Shown in pieces: positions 23,132 through 34,445 of a DNA stretch of 64,000 nt. Source of the DNA: Pochonia chlamydosporia 170 (taxonomy: Eukaryota > Ascomycota > Sordariomycetes > Hypocreales > Clavicipitaceae); the NCBI RefSeq assembly GCF_001653235.2, contig NC_035790.1, forward strand, positions 5,766,001 through 5,830,000. The letters are read 5' to 3'. A program made the position numbers and the translations under genes. Positions within the stretch are counted from its first letter, which is position 1; every line of letters starts with the position of its first letter. Below the pieces are notes generated by a model. The model made no database searches. It had not been told where the DNA came from and worked only from the letters and a program-made list of their open reading frames with translations.

Positions 23132-24981
23132 CGAGTTGATGGCCAACCTGGTTCCTCAACTTGCCCCTGCTTCTGGTCCATGGAAGAAACTTTTGCGCTT
23201 CGAAACTTCTTTCCTGGACAATACGCATCGTATCAAATACCACGCTGGCCCAGTCTGCCGCCAGGTTTCATCGTTCAAAACAGGCTAATTTACCCCCAAG
23301 AAGAAACAAATCGGCAAACAAGGTACCGGGCCCCGTTTCCTCCCATGAACTAATTACTTTGCCGGGTTTGCAGTCGACCGCCGGCTTGCGACAAAGTACT
23401 CCAAGTACTTGACATGTTCCATTTTCACTTGAGCCGGCCTGACCTGGCCGATACTTGTCCAGCTTGCATCCCAAGTCCTGGTTTGCAAAAGATGGCTTGC
23501 AACCTCGCTTTGAAGCTACCATGAAAAGCTCCAAATGTGGCTTGGAGCTAGTGCTGGAATCGAGAACTGCCCAGTTGATATATGCAACGTTCTGCCGATG
23601 TCATTAAACACAACCACCGGATGGCCGAGTTGTTTTCACGTCATATCTAATTACGGAGTATGTAGCACACAATTGGCACTTGCGCAAAACAAATGGCACG
23701 TCTCCTTTTCTAAATCCGGCCTTGTTCATCTCAGCTGGTGCCTCTCGTTGAGCCCTCGGGCCGGTACTGAGGCTTGCGAGGCTGCCGCCGTGAGCCAAAA
23801 CACGCCGAAGAGCCACCACAGCCAATCCGCTTCCCCAGTCACCGTCCGATTCACTCCTTTTGGTGTGTTGGACCGAGATGTGGCTGGCACAGTCGCTGCC
23901 TTACTTGCGATCAACAAGATCCGAGGCTCAGGGGGACCGGTGCTTTCGGGAGATCAGCCTTGTGGTCCCCTCTGCAATCATCCTCCTCCAGCCCCTTCAT
24001 CTTGGCCAATCCATCCTGTTGGGCGGGTCTGATGTCCAGGATGATAGAGCAAGGAAGGGGTGTGCTTGTCAAAGTTCCCAAAAACGATCGCCCAACCAAG
24101 CCCATGTTAAAGGAAGAAAAAGAATTTTCTCGGCACAACAGGACCAAGAGGTCCAGCGTCTGCAAGGTCCTTGACTTTCATCTACCTTCTCCAATCCTCG
24201 CTTGTCTCCCCTCCCCCTCTCAACTTCAACCCTGGACTTGGTCCTGCAAGTCCAGGGATCACTGCTGTCACTCTGACTGTGAACGGTGGACCTTTTGTCC
24301 TTCCCGGGACGCGGATATGGTCGGATCATTACAACGAACAAGGCGCCGCACGATATTGCTCTGACTCGGGGTGAGATAGACATATGGGTTATTGAGGCTA
24401 TCGGTTCATCACCACTGCTCGTTTCGGTATAGCGAGTACCTTCTTTCTCAGTTTGTTCGCCTTTTCTGGTAGCTGCTATTAATGGGCGCGGTATGTAGAC
24501 CTAACTGGAGGCTGGCTTTACTGGTTGGCGTGGAGAATTTTATTTCATCCTTGCGGGTGGCCAATCCGCCAGTCGAATATCAAAGTCACCAGCCACAGAA
24601 TGTTCTTCCGATTGGGGTCCTTGACTCTGGACAAGAAGGTCAGATGAAACCTTTGATGGACAGTGTGCAAAGGGAAGAAAATAACGACAAGAAAAGATTT
24701 AACGCTGGAGAGTGAAAGGTGCTTGTGAAGTGGGTCGGCAGGATACAGGGCTACCCTTCCTGAACATTGTTGACGTTACTACAGAGGCTGAGCCATGTTA
24801 AGGTTGAAGACGATGGCACATGCTTGCTCATTGGTTTCCAAATACTCAGGCTTTTGCAGAAAGGGTGGCTCACTCACAGGCAATAGGGTCTTCAGTCCAA
24901 GGTTCCGTTACCCTTCTCAAATCAATCCTAGTCTCGTTGTCTTGCCTTTTCATTGACCAGTTCACAGGGCTTTATGTCGAT

Positions 24982-24992
24982 GTACGGAGTAC
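24982..24992. repeat. GTACGGAGTAC motif
   Basis: Third exact copy of the 11-base motif in the desert, with no adjacent gene. Confidence 0.75.
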
Positions 24993-26825
24993 GGATTGCA
25001 GATTGGCAGGTGGGTGACTATTTGCGGCGGTGGTTCAACTAACATGGATGGCACCGACCAAGACGGACCATTTGATGCAGGCACAACGCGCATCACCGTT
25101 TGGTCCTGTGTATTCGTCGCCATGTCCGGCTTGAAAGTCAAGAATTGGAGACCGAAGCCCACAATTCACCTGCACCTGTGGATATTGTCAGAATGGGCAT
25201 CATCGTTCCCCCTTTATCCGTGCAGGAGGGCAAGACGTCAATTCGAACAGACTTACACGAACCAGCTGCCGGTTGAAGTTGGGCGACAGGCCCCCTAAGG
25301 TATTTTCCGTTATTTGCCATTTGATGTTTATGTGTCCCCTACTACATTGAAATGGGCAAAATCCCTCAGCGTTGCTTTTCGTGCAACGTTGTCTCCCCAG
25401 AAGTCGCAATGGCTGCGAACATACGCTACTCGATCTACGGATAAAAGGCCAGTCATAAGTTCACCTGGTACGTACAGTCTTTGGCCGTGTCTGGGGTGCG
25501 ATCTGCTCCGGATCAGCGTCATGGGCTAGACAAACGGTCTCTCCTCGTGCGGCCTGTCTCGAGACATGGTCTGCGCGCGACGGTGACTCCATTCGTATGC
25601 GTACCTGGCCGCAAGCCACGGTTTTACCTTGCGCCGCAAATCAAACGAACTCTGCTAAATTCTGTTCTGAAGAGCGCAAAACGCTTTGTGAACGAGACTC
25701 GACCCCCTACAATTCGGAATGATAATCCATCCGTCGGTCGCTTGCGGCCGAGAGTGCAGTCGCAATTTGCCAGCGCATCAGTCAATTGCATGTGCGACTT
25801 GACTTGATTTCTTGGGGTCGTGGACTCGGGACATGTGGCACTGACGGCTGAGCAGAAAAGCACCATTAGCATTGATAACGGGTTCTACGATAGCAGTTTG
25901 GAAGAAACAGCTCGTCGGGATTTTGCTTTGCAATTCAGAACAGAATACCAATTTCGATGTCTCGCAATGGCTCAACCTCATTCTGTTTGAAAAGTGAGCA
26001 AACCAGATGAAACCAAATTGCACCGCGACAATACACTTGAGTTCCCGATTCTCATTCATCAACCCCTTTTAGGAACGCACCACCATGGTGCCCGCGACCA
26101 CTTCTTCTTTTGATATCTCATGTAGAAGAAAGGACACTTGGGTAAGGCAATAGATGCCTCGACAGCCCCATTTTTCCAAGCAAGAGGAATAACACTAAGT
26201 GAGGGAATAATCATGCATCAATGGGGCTGGCCGCCAAAGCTGGCCGCAGTTGAGGTTCTTTGCCTCATTTTAACTCTGCATTACACAATCACGTGTCAGG
26301 ATGCACAGCACACCAAACCGGGTAAAATATGGCGTTGATACATATAATTTCGATGGGGCAATGTCCTCGAACCTGCATGTTCATCCTGCCAGGCAACAAA
26401 GAAAAGCTCAGACATGAAGTCATGAACATGAGCATTGTCATCATGCAGAAGGGAAAAGCAAACGCAACACAGTTGATCATAGAAGCTGTGACGTGTACAG
26501 CAGTGCCCATGCCTCGCGTTCATGCTATGTACAAGTGCAATTTTTTTTTGGAATAGAGAGCCGTCAGCACCTAAGGACCAAGAATTTCCACAGATTGCGT
26601 AGAAGCAGGACAATGTACACAATGTACAGGGGAAGCAAGCGCATCCACATCTGGCGAGAAATAAACCCGCAAGCCGGGATTTAACGAATGTCCAGTTCCC
26701 CCCCCCTTGCTCAACCCATTTTACCTTATCATCATCATGGACAGACACCTTTGTCTTTCTCCAGATCCGCAGTTCTCCTCATTCTCCAAACTTGGCTCCA
26801 ACGCCGGCAGAAACAGACGCACTAC

Positions 26826-28016
26826 TCAAGCCCCGATAACACCACCAGCCCCCGGGCCCCCAAGGTAGAAATAACTTCCCCAATCCGACCCTGAGTTCCA
26901 GTTGGCCGACAATCGATACCGATTCTGATCGCTCACTATGACCCCCCGGCTCCCATCGTAGTTCTGATAGTTGTTCCCGGTGTCATAGTAGGCAATCTTC
27001 CTCAAGTAGGCCGCGTTGCCGAACCCTGCCTCGGGGAACTCGCCGCTCCCCATGTCCGTAGTCGTCATGTCCTCCTCGCTGTTGTAAATTTCCCCATAGA
27101 AATTAATCTGATCAGAGTGGTCGTTGAGCGTGTCCGCTGAGTTCACGTCCTGCGAGAACAAACTCCCAGGATAGTAGCCGATGAATTTTCCCAGCGTAGA
27201 CAACCACCAGTTTCCCTCGTAGTAGTAGTAGCCTATGTCTGCCTCGTACTTGGCCCCTCCGATCGTGGAGAGCGGCGCAAACGGAATGCCGGGGTAAATG
27301 TCCTTGTCGTACTGCACCCACCCGGCTACATCTCGATTCCAGCCGCAGATGTTATCCCCATAGGCCTCGTAGTTATTAGTCGTGTAGAATGAGAACAAGT
27401 GCGGGTCGCCCACTTGGTCTGGGTAGTTGATCCATCCGCATTCTACGGTCTGGCTCTTTGGCGCGGTTCCAGCGTGGGCGGCATTGTTGCGAATGACAGC
27501 TACTTGGAGCAGGGAAAAGTCTGAGGACCGCTCGACAAAGGCCTTGAAAATGCTGTAGGTAGCTGTTCCGCCGTGGTTGTTTACATTCTGGGCGGTGCTG
27601 GCGTACCAATGCTGGCCGTTGTAGGAGCGCTTAGCGTGCGTGGATGTAGACGATGATGAAGAGGTGGATGAAGAGGTGGAATTGTTGTCCTGGGCTTGAG
27701 GAAGCCGTTTCATCGGCTTGGTGGGGCCGTGGCTACGGAGGATCGGCACCGTGCCTGCGGGACCCGAGTCTTGCGGCTTGATGGCGTTGACAATGGCAAC
27801 ATCTTGGGCGGTGGGTGTGCGTTTGAGGAGGGAGAGTGGTGGCGGACGGGCAATTTGGCCTTGTGAGTCGAGAGGCACCCAGTCGAGGATTTGGCCCTTG
27901 GATGTGGTTGTTGTTTTGAGGATGGGGAGGTTGTGGCCTGGGAGAGAGGAGGAGGTGAGTGGTGCGCTGGTGGTGAGGCCGACGAGGGCTAGGGCTGGAA
28001 GGATGGAGAGTTTCAT
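26826..28016 (-). CDS. Secreted neprosin-family (DUF239) glutamic peptidase
   Basis: Intronless gene for 396 residues. Residues 1-18 are a signal peptide. Residues about 19-130 form a pro-region with ILDWVPLDSQG and a Ser/Thr-rich linker, ending in a Kex2-type Lys-Arg at 129-130 just before SYNGQHWYAS. The mature part is the neprosin fold: VECGWINYP with E192, then FSFYTTNNY, CGWNRDVAGWVQ, WWLSTLGKFIGYYPGSLF and INFYGEIYN with E309. In the pitcher-plant enzyme two glutamates in equivalent segments catalyse cleavage after proline, so E192 and E309 are the likely catalytic pair (family knowledge plus inference). A final beta-rich segment carries a glycine-rich tail. The gene stands alone between two long gene-poor regions, suggesting an accessory, regulated secreted enzyme. 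No introns and all key residues argue for an intact gene. Confidence 0.85.
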   Translation of the reverse strand: MKLSILPALALVGLTTSAPLTSSSLPGHNLPILKTTTTSKGQILDWVPLDSQGQIARPPPLSLLKRTPTAQDVAIVNAIKPQDSGPAGTVPILRSHGPTKPMKRLPQAQDNNSTSSSTSSSSSTSTHAKRSYNGQHWYASTAQNVNNHGGTATYSIFKAFVERSSDFSLLQVAVIRNNAAHAGTAPKSQTVECGWINYPDQVGDPHLFSFYTTNNYEAYGDNICGWNRDVAGWVQYDKDIYPGIPFAPLSTIGGAKYEADIGYYYYEGNWWLSTLGKFIGYYPGSLFSQDVNSADTLNDHSDQINFYGEIYNSEEDMTTTDMGSGEFPEAGFGNAAYLRKIAYYDTGNNYQNYDGSRGVIVSDQNRYRLSANWNSGSDWGSYFYLGGPGAGGVIGA

Positions 28017-31000
28017 GGCTATTCACACGGATGAATATTTACAAGAAGAATATATTCTTTCAAAACAAGGAATTATTGACACTGAGAGTTCTGTGTCCTG
28101 TTTATATGTTGTTGGGTTATGAGACAACTCAGCGTACTTATACGGCTCTCTCCGTCTTGGCAGATGACCTTGACTTTCGTCTCAACTGACACCCTCATCC
28201 ACGAAAATCTACATTCAGCCTGACTACGACGACTACACTGCATGGTCAGATTACATCCGAAGTTCCCAAATTGAACAAGTCAGCTTATTGCTTTGCCTCC
28301 TCGGGAAGGTCTGAAGAGCAGGTGCTCCTTCGCTCGAGGGATGCACGCAGTTATGTAGTAAGAATGTCTAGTTGTGCCGCTTAGCTACATTTTGACTGTA
28401 GGATTGGGACTATTTGAATGGTAGACTACAGCAACCTTTGGTAAGAGTATGCTAGTCGTCTTGGTAGATGGTCCGGACCAGATATTTCACCAATGTCGAG
28501 TTGCCATGGTTAGTTCAGAGATTTGCTGGCAGGGTTTTGTAACTGGTCGGACTCATATTTCGGTTTCCTAGTTTGCAGTTTCAGGTACATACAAACGCAA
28601 CTTGTGGACCAAGTCAAACGACTTGACAACGAGTTTGGCGTGGTCTCCAGATCCTACAAGTTCGAGGGTGTGGCACCTCGTTCGTCTGCGATGCAACATC
28701 ACCTCATGCGACAGATAGCTAGCGGTGATAAAGGCAAATCTAGCAACATGGCTGTTTAAACCCTTCCTAGCGACTGTATTGGTAGTTTCCTTGTTCTCGA
28801 GAACCGGTGTCGTGCCTCGCGTTTCGCCCTGTCTGAGTGTGGCCATTCGGTCCTATCAAACAACCAAGTCGGCGGAATCCTGGAACTCTAGTCACGGCAT
28901 TCGGGCACCTGTAAGCTCCTAGCGATATCATATGGTTCGGAGGAAATCCTTCCAATAATCTTGCTAACATGGCGGATAAATGGCAACTGACCCGCTTTGG
29001 CGCCGAGTAACAATGCATTGTCAGCCGATATTAGTCTAGAAGAAAGGCTCCTAATCTCTAAACGATCCATTTTCTTCAAACGCGGCGCGATGGAAAGGTA
29101 CTATAATCCCTTGGCAAGTTGGTCTGTTTTATCTGCTTAAAAGTCTCAGTGCACTTAGTTGAGACCTTCCCATGGTTGTTGGTGAATACACATTCGCTGG
29201 TTCCAGTTAATTAAGCCAGCGATATTGTCACTTCACTGCATATTGACGCTGTAAAACCAACTTCAGGGTCTCGTGGCGTATGCAGTAACGAATTTGTCGC
29301 GTCGTTTGCACATGAGCTAGGGGATAAGCAGATGTAACCCTGCTGATGGCATCAGCTGCCTGTGTGTGTTTCCGACCACCGCGTCGCGTGGACGGCGCGG
29401 CGCCGATCCCAGACAAATAGGGCAGATTCAAGACAGAAAATGCCAAGTAATGAGTTTATTGCGAGTTTATTGCCATGCACTCACGAGCGAGCTGTTTCGG
29501 ACCTGGATGTTGTTACCTTTGAAGAACTAGGCTGGCTTGGTGGAACTTGACGGCCAGCGTTATCAGGGTCGTGGGATTATTACTCAAGCCACTTACTTGG
29601 CTTAGAGGGCACTTACATGACAAGTCTTCTGAGGGGCTACTACATCCCTGTGTATCAGTGAGCGGGTAATCAACCAGTTCTCAAGGCTTGCAGACTCTTA
29701 TCAAATGCTCCTTCCGATACGGGAAGCTGAAGGGGCTTGATTGCTTAGTGAATGGCCTACGGGCGTCCATAGATTGAATCCTTCCAGGCCAGTCGTGCTG
29801 GTTATCGAGGGCAGATGAAGTGCAGTTTTTCTCCCTCTTCCACCAAGTTTCAAATAGTATTGGAAAATACCACAACTCTTCTGTCAGTATATCTTAAATT
29901 GCCCCCACTACAATTATAGAATTCAATAGGTTGCTAAACCTCCGAGAGATCGCCCGGTTGGGGATTGTGGCATTTAGGCTTGACACCTTCGGCCCGGTCT
30001 TCCATGTAAGTGTTGCAGTGAAAGTGCCACAGTCTGATGCGGATAATGAACCATGTCCAATTCAGACTGCGTAAAAGTATCATGCCATGAATGTACTCAT
30101 GGATATTGAAATGAATGAGTCGAGACATCTAGGCTTTAGCAGATGGCTATATGTCCATGGGAGAGCCCTGTTCAGGCACATTGGAGTATGTTGAAGTTTT
30201 CCAACGCAGTGAACCAGCTCCAATCAGACAAACCCTAGTCTGACTTCTTTCACTGCCCATGACCCTAGCCGGGCTTTCAAAACCCCGGCAAGAAATTTCA
30301 GTATCGGTTCATCGTGGCTTAGCATATCCAGACCTCACTCGGCGAAAGTGTAACACAAAGCCGTCCGGAATAACGGAAATGCCAATATGTGAACCCGTCA
30401 GATGCCAAGAACGAAGGCGGCGCCAATTCTTCGTATTGCGTAAGGAGTCATTAGCCGACAAGCGAGGCAAGATGCCCTTGGCCATCGAGGCTTTACCAGG
30501 AGCAACCACCAGTGACACATGAAAGCCTAGGCCCGTTGCTCAACACATGTGTTCAGACAAAGTAGATTTTCCAGTCAGAGTACGAATTTGCACGAGCCAG
30601 GTACTAACAAGCCTAGTCAAGACGAGGCGTTACCGGCACTCCTTAGTACCATGCATTAAGTCAGTCGAAAACGGGCAGGAGAATTAATACAACCACATAT
30701 TGCAGCTTCTGTTTTGTGGTGCATCTTACTAGCCCCATTATTGAAACAAACGCCGGGACGTTCACGGCCTGCATCCCTTGGCGCCTAACTCAGACTCTCT
30801 CCGATACAATAGGAAGCTACAGTGGGGGGTCAGAAGTATTTGAACAGGGAAAGGTATCGCATATCTCGTTGTGTGCTGAGGCATATTGAGCTGTGTTAGT
30901 GTATACTTGGATATGTTCAAATACATTGGACCACAGACTGTACATCAATATTTGCAGCGTTAACTTGCTCAACCTGGTCAATGCATTCCTGGTGTAAGGA

Positions 31001-32102
31001 TGTGCCGCCTATAACCGTCTTAAGCAAGAGATCCCTGATGCTGTGCCACTCACCATGATGTATGTTCATCTTATCCCGAGGCAAACTCTGAGTATCGCCA
31101 GGTACAAAAGGCCTAGAGCAGACAAGAAAGGCAACAATGCCCGGGCTGTGCTGGTTTCACTACCGAAGAGACTGGGACGGGGGTATTATCCAGGAACGGC
31201 TGGTCAGTAATTAGTCAAGAGTCACAGGCCATTGGCGTCAATGAGAGCCGTCGTCTACTTGTACTTTCCTGCGCCCTTAGCGGCGCAACCCTGGCTATTA
31301 ACTGAAAGCAACGTCTATAGTGTCCGGTGTTGAAGTGATACTCCCCGGTCCTGGGCGAGATCGACAAACAGAGGCTCTTCGATGATGCGTTCCTGTCGAT
31401 CCGTCGTCTATGGTGAATGTTGAAGCGCACTAGGCGACATCCTGAATTTCCTTCAGAGCCTCGGGGTTTCGGGCGACAGAAGAAAGCGAAACTTAAGCCA
31501 GGAGTTGGCAACGAAAACTTGCATTAGTATGCAACTAACTTGGACGCTATAAGCGCCACCAAGTTGACCTGTTTTGACGAGCTATGCCATTCGAATGGCA
31601 GCACATTGCAACGAATTCGATACAAAAGCATCCGTAGCAGATATGCTAAAGCATCGAGACCCAATCATTGAAGCTGTATTGTCGAGCAACCAAGACCTCG
31701 CCTTGGCTCGTGAGCAAGAGTCGTAAGTGAGATATGATCATCTCCTTAAAAATCGCATTCACGAGACAATTTCGGGAGATCAAACTCCCCGGAGTGATTA
31801 TACCTCTCGAAAGAAACGTATGAGGCCAGGAGAGCCGAAATGAAAGACATACTGAACCTATCTTTTGCTATCAATGAACAAACACTTCAATGTTGGTCTG
31901 TCACTTCTTCATTGAAGAATAGGGTCACGTGGTTCGTGGTTTGTCAGCCAATTGCGGCTTTCGTCGCGTCCCAATGTTTCTCCACCTTGCAAGCGCGTTG
32001 GTCGAGCTTCTTTCGAATGGATTGATTTAGCGACGAATGCGCAGCTTCGCCTCTTTACTACCACGAAATCGCCTGTTCGAAGGCTTCCGAAATTCGAAAG
32101 CA
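28017..32102. other. 4.1-kb gene desert with one MITE
   Basis: No supported gene. Open frames are all under 100 codons and match no family. The only structured element I found is a 121-bp terminal-inverted-repeat element at 30820-30940. The right-hand 500 bp should hold the promoter and 5' leader of the HP1 gene. Confidence 0.5.
30820..30940. mobile_element. 121-bp MITE, Tc1/mariner-like, TA target duplication
   Basis: The element begins CAGTGGGGGG and ends in CACAGACTG. Its 27-nt ends (30820-30846 and 30914-30940) are inverted repeats matching at 21 of 27 positions, including an 11-base perfect inner block, GTATTTGAACA. It is flanked by TA on both sides (30818-30819 and 30941-30942), the target-site duplication of Tc1/mariner and pogo/Fot elements. 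The 67-nt interior has no coding capacity. The diverged ends suggest an old non-autonomous copy. Confidence 0.72.
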
Positions 32103-33274
32103 ATGCCTCCAGGTATGTAATATCTTTTGGAGAAGAATGACCTTGTGTGTGGAGATGGCCCGCCCAATCGCCGTCTTTCCATAGCAGCGACACTTCGCAC
32201 ATGTTTCGACGATGGAGTCAAGATGGCACAGCTATTGTCTGGCACGGCACATTTATCCGTCGCAAGCGCTTACAAATACCCAGCACTTAGCGATAGCGAG
32301 GCTTCTGACAGCGAGCCTCAAATCCCGACGGCGCGATCCTCACGAAGTTCGCGATCGGCTTTCGACAATGCGCCTAGTGTGCCAAGCGATGACGAAGTCG
32401 AGGCCGAACCCCAACCCGTTACTGCCAATGGAGGCAGCGAGGTCGATGAGGACGAAGACGAGGACGATGAGGATCTCGAAGAAGATGTGTATGCGCAATT
32501 AGCTGCTGCTACTCTTGCGACTAGGTTTAGTTACTAATGGTGATCCAGGTATATTGTCGAAGCCATCAAAAACCACATGATCGATGACGATGTTAGTGAT
32601 GAATCGATCTCACATGCTAACTCTGCTGACGATTTTGTTTGCAGGGCAGCCTACGGTTTCAGGTGAAGTGGGAAGGCTACGAGTCCAAGAAGGACCTAAC
32701 TTGGGAACCCGAAGAGAATCTGGAGTGAGCAGGGACACTTAGATTGTGTAACCGGTGGACAACTTTGGCTGATCAACTGTCCTCTCATGTAGGGAATCTG
32801 CTCAGGAAATCCTGGACGCATATTTTAAGAAGTTCGGTGGGCGACAAAACATATTCGAGCAAACAGAAAAGGCATCGAGGGGCAAGAAGCGGGGGCGAGG
32901 AGGTTCAAATTCGGCTGGCACGTCAGCAAAACGATCAAAAAAGAACGGCACACATCCTGTCGATTCAGCGCCGCCTGCCGCAGCCAAGGTGTGGCAACCG
33001 CCAGCGGGTTCCTGGGAGGACGAAATCGAGACTATCGATGCTTGTGAGGACGAAGGCAGTGGAAAGCTGGTGGTGTATCTGATTTGGAAGAATGGCAAGA
33101 AGACGAAGCACGAGACGCCGGTGATATATAAGAAATGCCCTCAAAAGGTGAGTGCGGTGCGGGCGTTTGGTGCTGGGCGGTATGGCTTTGGATGGCTGGC
33201 AAACTAACCTTGAACAGATGCTTCAATTTTACGAGCGGCACGTCAAGATTATCAGGGATGATGTCAAGATGTGA
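32103..33274 (+). CDS. HP1-family heterochromatin protein (chromo and chromo-shadow domains)
   Basis: Six exons (32103-32112, 32284-32488, 32549-32591, 32645-32724, 32793-33147, 33218-33274) encode 249 residues. An acidic N-terminus leads into the chromodomain at about 70-120: YIVEAI, then LRFQVKWEGY and LTWEPEENLE. The three aromatic-cage residues that hold methylated H3K9 are Y73, W95 and Y98. A Lys/Arg-rich hinge follows, then a chromo-shadow domain (about 180-245) with WEDEIETIDACEDE, LVVYLIWKNG and MLQFYERHVKII. HP1 reads H3K9me3 and, in fungi such as Neurospora, is needed for heterochromatin and DNA methylation. The first coding exon is only 10 nt (Met-Pro-Pro-split Ala). An alternative start at 32223 lies in the first intron and is in frame if that intron is retained. 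Chromo and shadow domains are certain; the exact start is less so. Confidence 0.9.
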
Positions 33275-34280
33275 GCTCGGTGTGACGAATGGCGTAGCTT
33301 CCATGCAGGAAGCCCGAAACCCGGAGAACAAATGCAAATGGAAACGGAACATGGAACATGGATTTAGCGGGAGAGGTGTCAGGTTATGAAGGGAACGGAT
33401 TTTATGCGTCGCTATTCTTGCTCATTTGCATGGGACTTTTACTGCTCTTGTATTAGAGAGAGAATTGACATTGGGCCTTTTTTGCTCACCTTTATGGTTT
33501 CTTTTTGCTTCACGGTGGCGCATTATCGGTGGTCTAGATGTAGAGGCCAGGGGTCTACTGTTTAAACCAACACTCTATTTAAGTCAAGCAATTTCTATCC
33601 GATCGTTTGGTGCCAGGTCTCATATCAAGTGAGGAAATGACAAGCAAGCCAGACATTCATTGAACATTTGAACCAGACATTCAATGTCAAACAGACCAGA
33701 CCAGACCCACCTAAATTGAGCCTGTTGCGGGAGGCTGGGGGGGGGACCACAGCTGGCTAGAGCTTCAATGTTGCCGAAATAGTGGGTTGGACCCCTGCTT
33801 TCCCGCCTGCTGTGTCCAACCACAGCGGCCGCGCAAAGCTTTGAGCGCTCAAATGCTCCATCCAGCGCCAGCCATCGATTTATTGACTTGAACGGCCAGA
33901 AAGTCGGTGGCGGGGCAACCAGCTATATCAGCTTCATTCATGCATGCAATGCTGCATTCACCTCTCACTTTTTCCACTCTGCTTCATTCCAGTGCGACTG
34001 ACTGTTTCCATTGTTCTCGTGCCAAGCCCCGTTTCTAGAATCCGCTAGAGTCTCTACACTTGCTCGATTCGCACCAAGAACTCGCTCGAATACACTGCTT
34101 TACCGCATCTCGACTTGCGAATAGCTTCAGTTTCCCATCGCACTCAACCCGCCTCAAGAAGAGTCAGAGTCTCCGCACCAAACACCCATCACCACAGCGC
34201 AATATCATCAACCCAACTCCTCTACATCACAAGCTGCAAATCTACTCTACAGCCCTCGCGCCAGGGCCCAAACGCCAATC
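33275..34280. promoter_or_regulatory. Intergenic, HP1 3' end to microprotein leader
   Basis: About 1 kb. The left part is the HP1 3' untranslated region. CCAGA copies lie at 33696-33707. From 33950 to 34280 the plus strand is C/T-rich, typical of a fungal core promoter and leader, supporting transcription toward the 54-codon ORF at 34281. Confidence 0.45.
33696..33707. repeat. CCAGA pentanucleotide run
   Basis: 2.4 copies of CCAGA outside the main desert. Confidence 0.65.
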
Positions 34281-34445
34281 ATGGTGCAAAAAAACTACGT
34301 CATCGCCATCATCATCATCGTCCTCTTCGTGCTCCTCGCCGCCGTATCGTTTGGTATCTGGAAGATTGTCCACACAGTCCGAAGAGATCTCAGCGTAACG
34401 TCCCGCGAAAGCAGTAGCAGCGACTCGAGGGACATAGTAGACTGA
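34281..34445 (+). CDS. 54-residue single-pass membrane microprotein
   Basis: A complete ORF of 54 codons with a favourable start context (A at -3, G at +4) behind a pyrimidine-rich leader. Residues 6-29 form one strongly hydrophobic helix (YVIAIIIIVLFVLLAAVSFG), followed by W27 and the basic VRR at 33-35. The tail after that is Ser/Asp-rich and hydrophilic (SRESSSSDSRDIVD). The N-terminus is only five residues, so there is no classic cleaved signal peptide; an anchored protein with a short lumenal or external N-terminus and a cytosolic tail fits the positive-inside rule. I recognise no family. The serine cluster could be phosphorylated (inference). Confidence 0.5.
   Translation: MVQKNYVIAIIIIVLFVLLAAVSFGIWKIVHTVRRDLSVTSRESSSSDSRDIVD

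Larger units (their letters stand above)
20058..26825. other. 6.8-kb gene desert
   Basis: No supported gene in 6.8 kb. Open frames up to 201 codons exist but overlap on several frames, are Pro/Ser/Arg-rich and match no family. The content is simple repeats: CAGCT (20082-20109), G-rich GGGGAT-type sequence (20606-20683), CCAGA runs (20718-20737, 22788-22804) and CTCCATT x3 (23111-23131). There are also GTACGGAGTAC motifs (21604, 21634, 24982), a related TACGGAGTA (23652) and an AAGTACTCC inverted repeat (23393-23409). I found no transposase-like frame or long terminal repeat by eye. Confidence 0.45.

Noticed and set aside
22748..23353. 201-codon plus-strand frame in the desert
   Set aside because: Begins at a non-ATG codon, starts inside a CCAGA repeat, Pro/Ser/Arg-rich with no domain.
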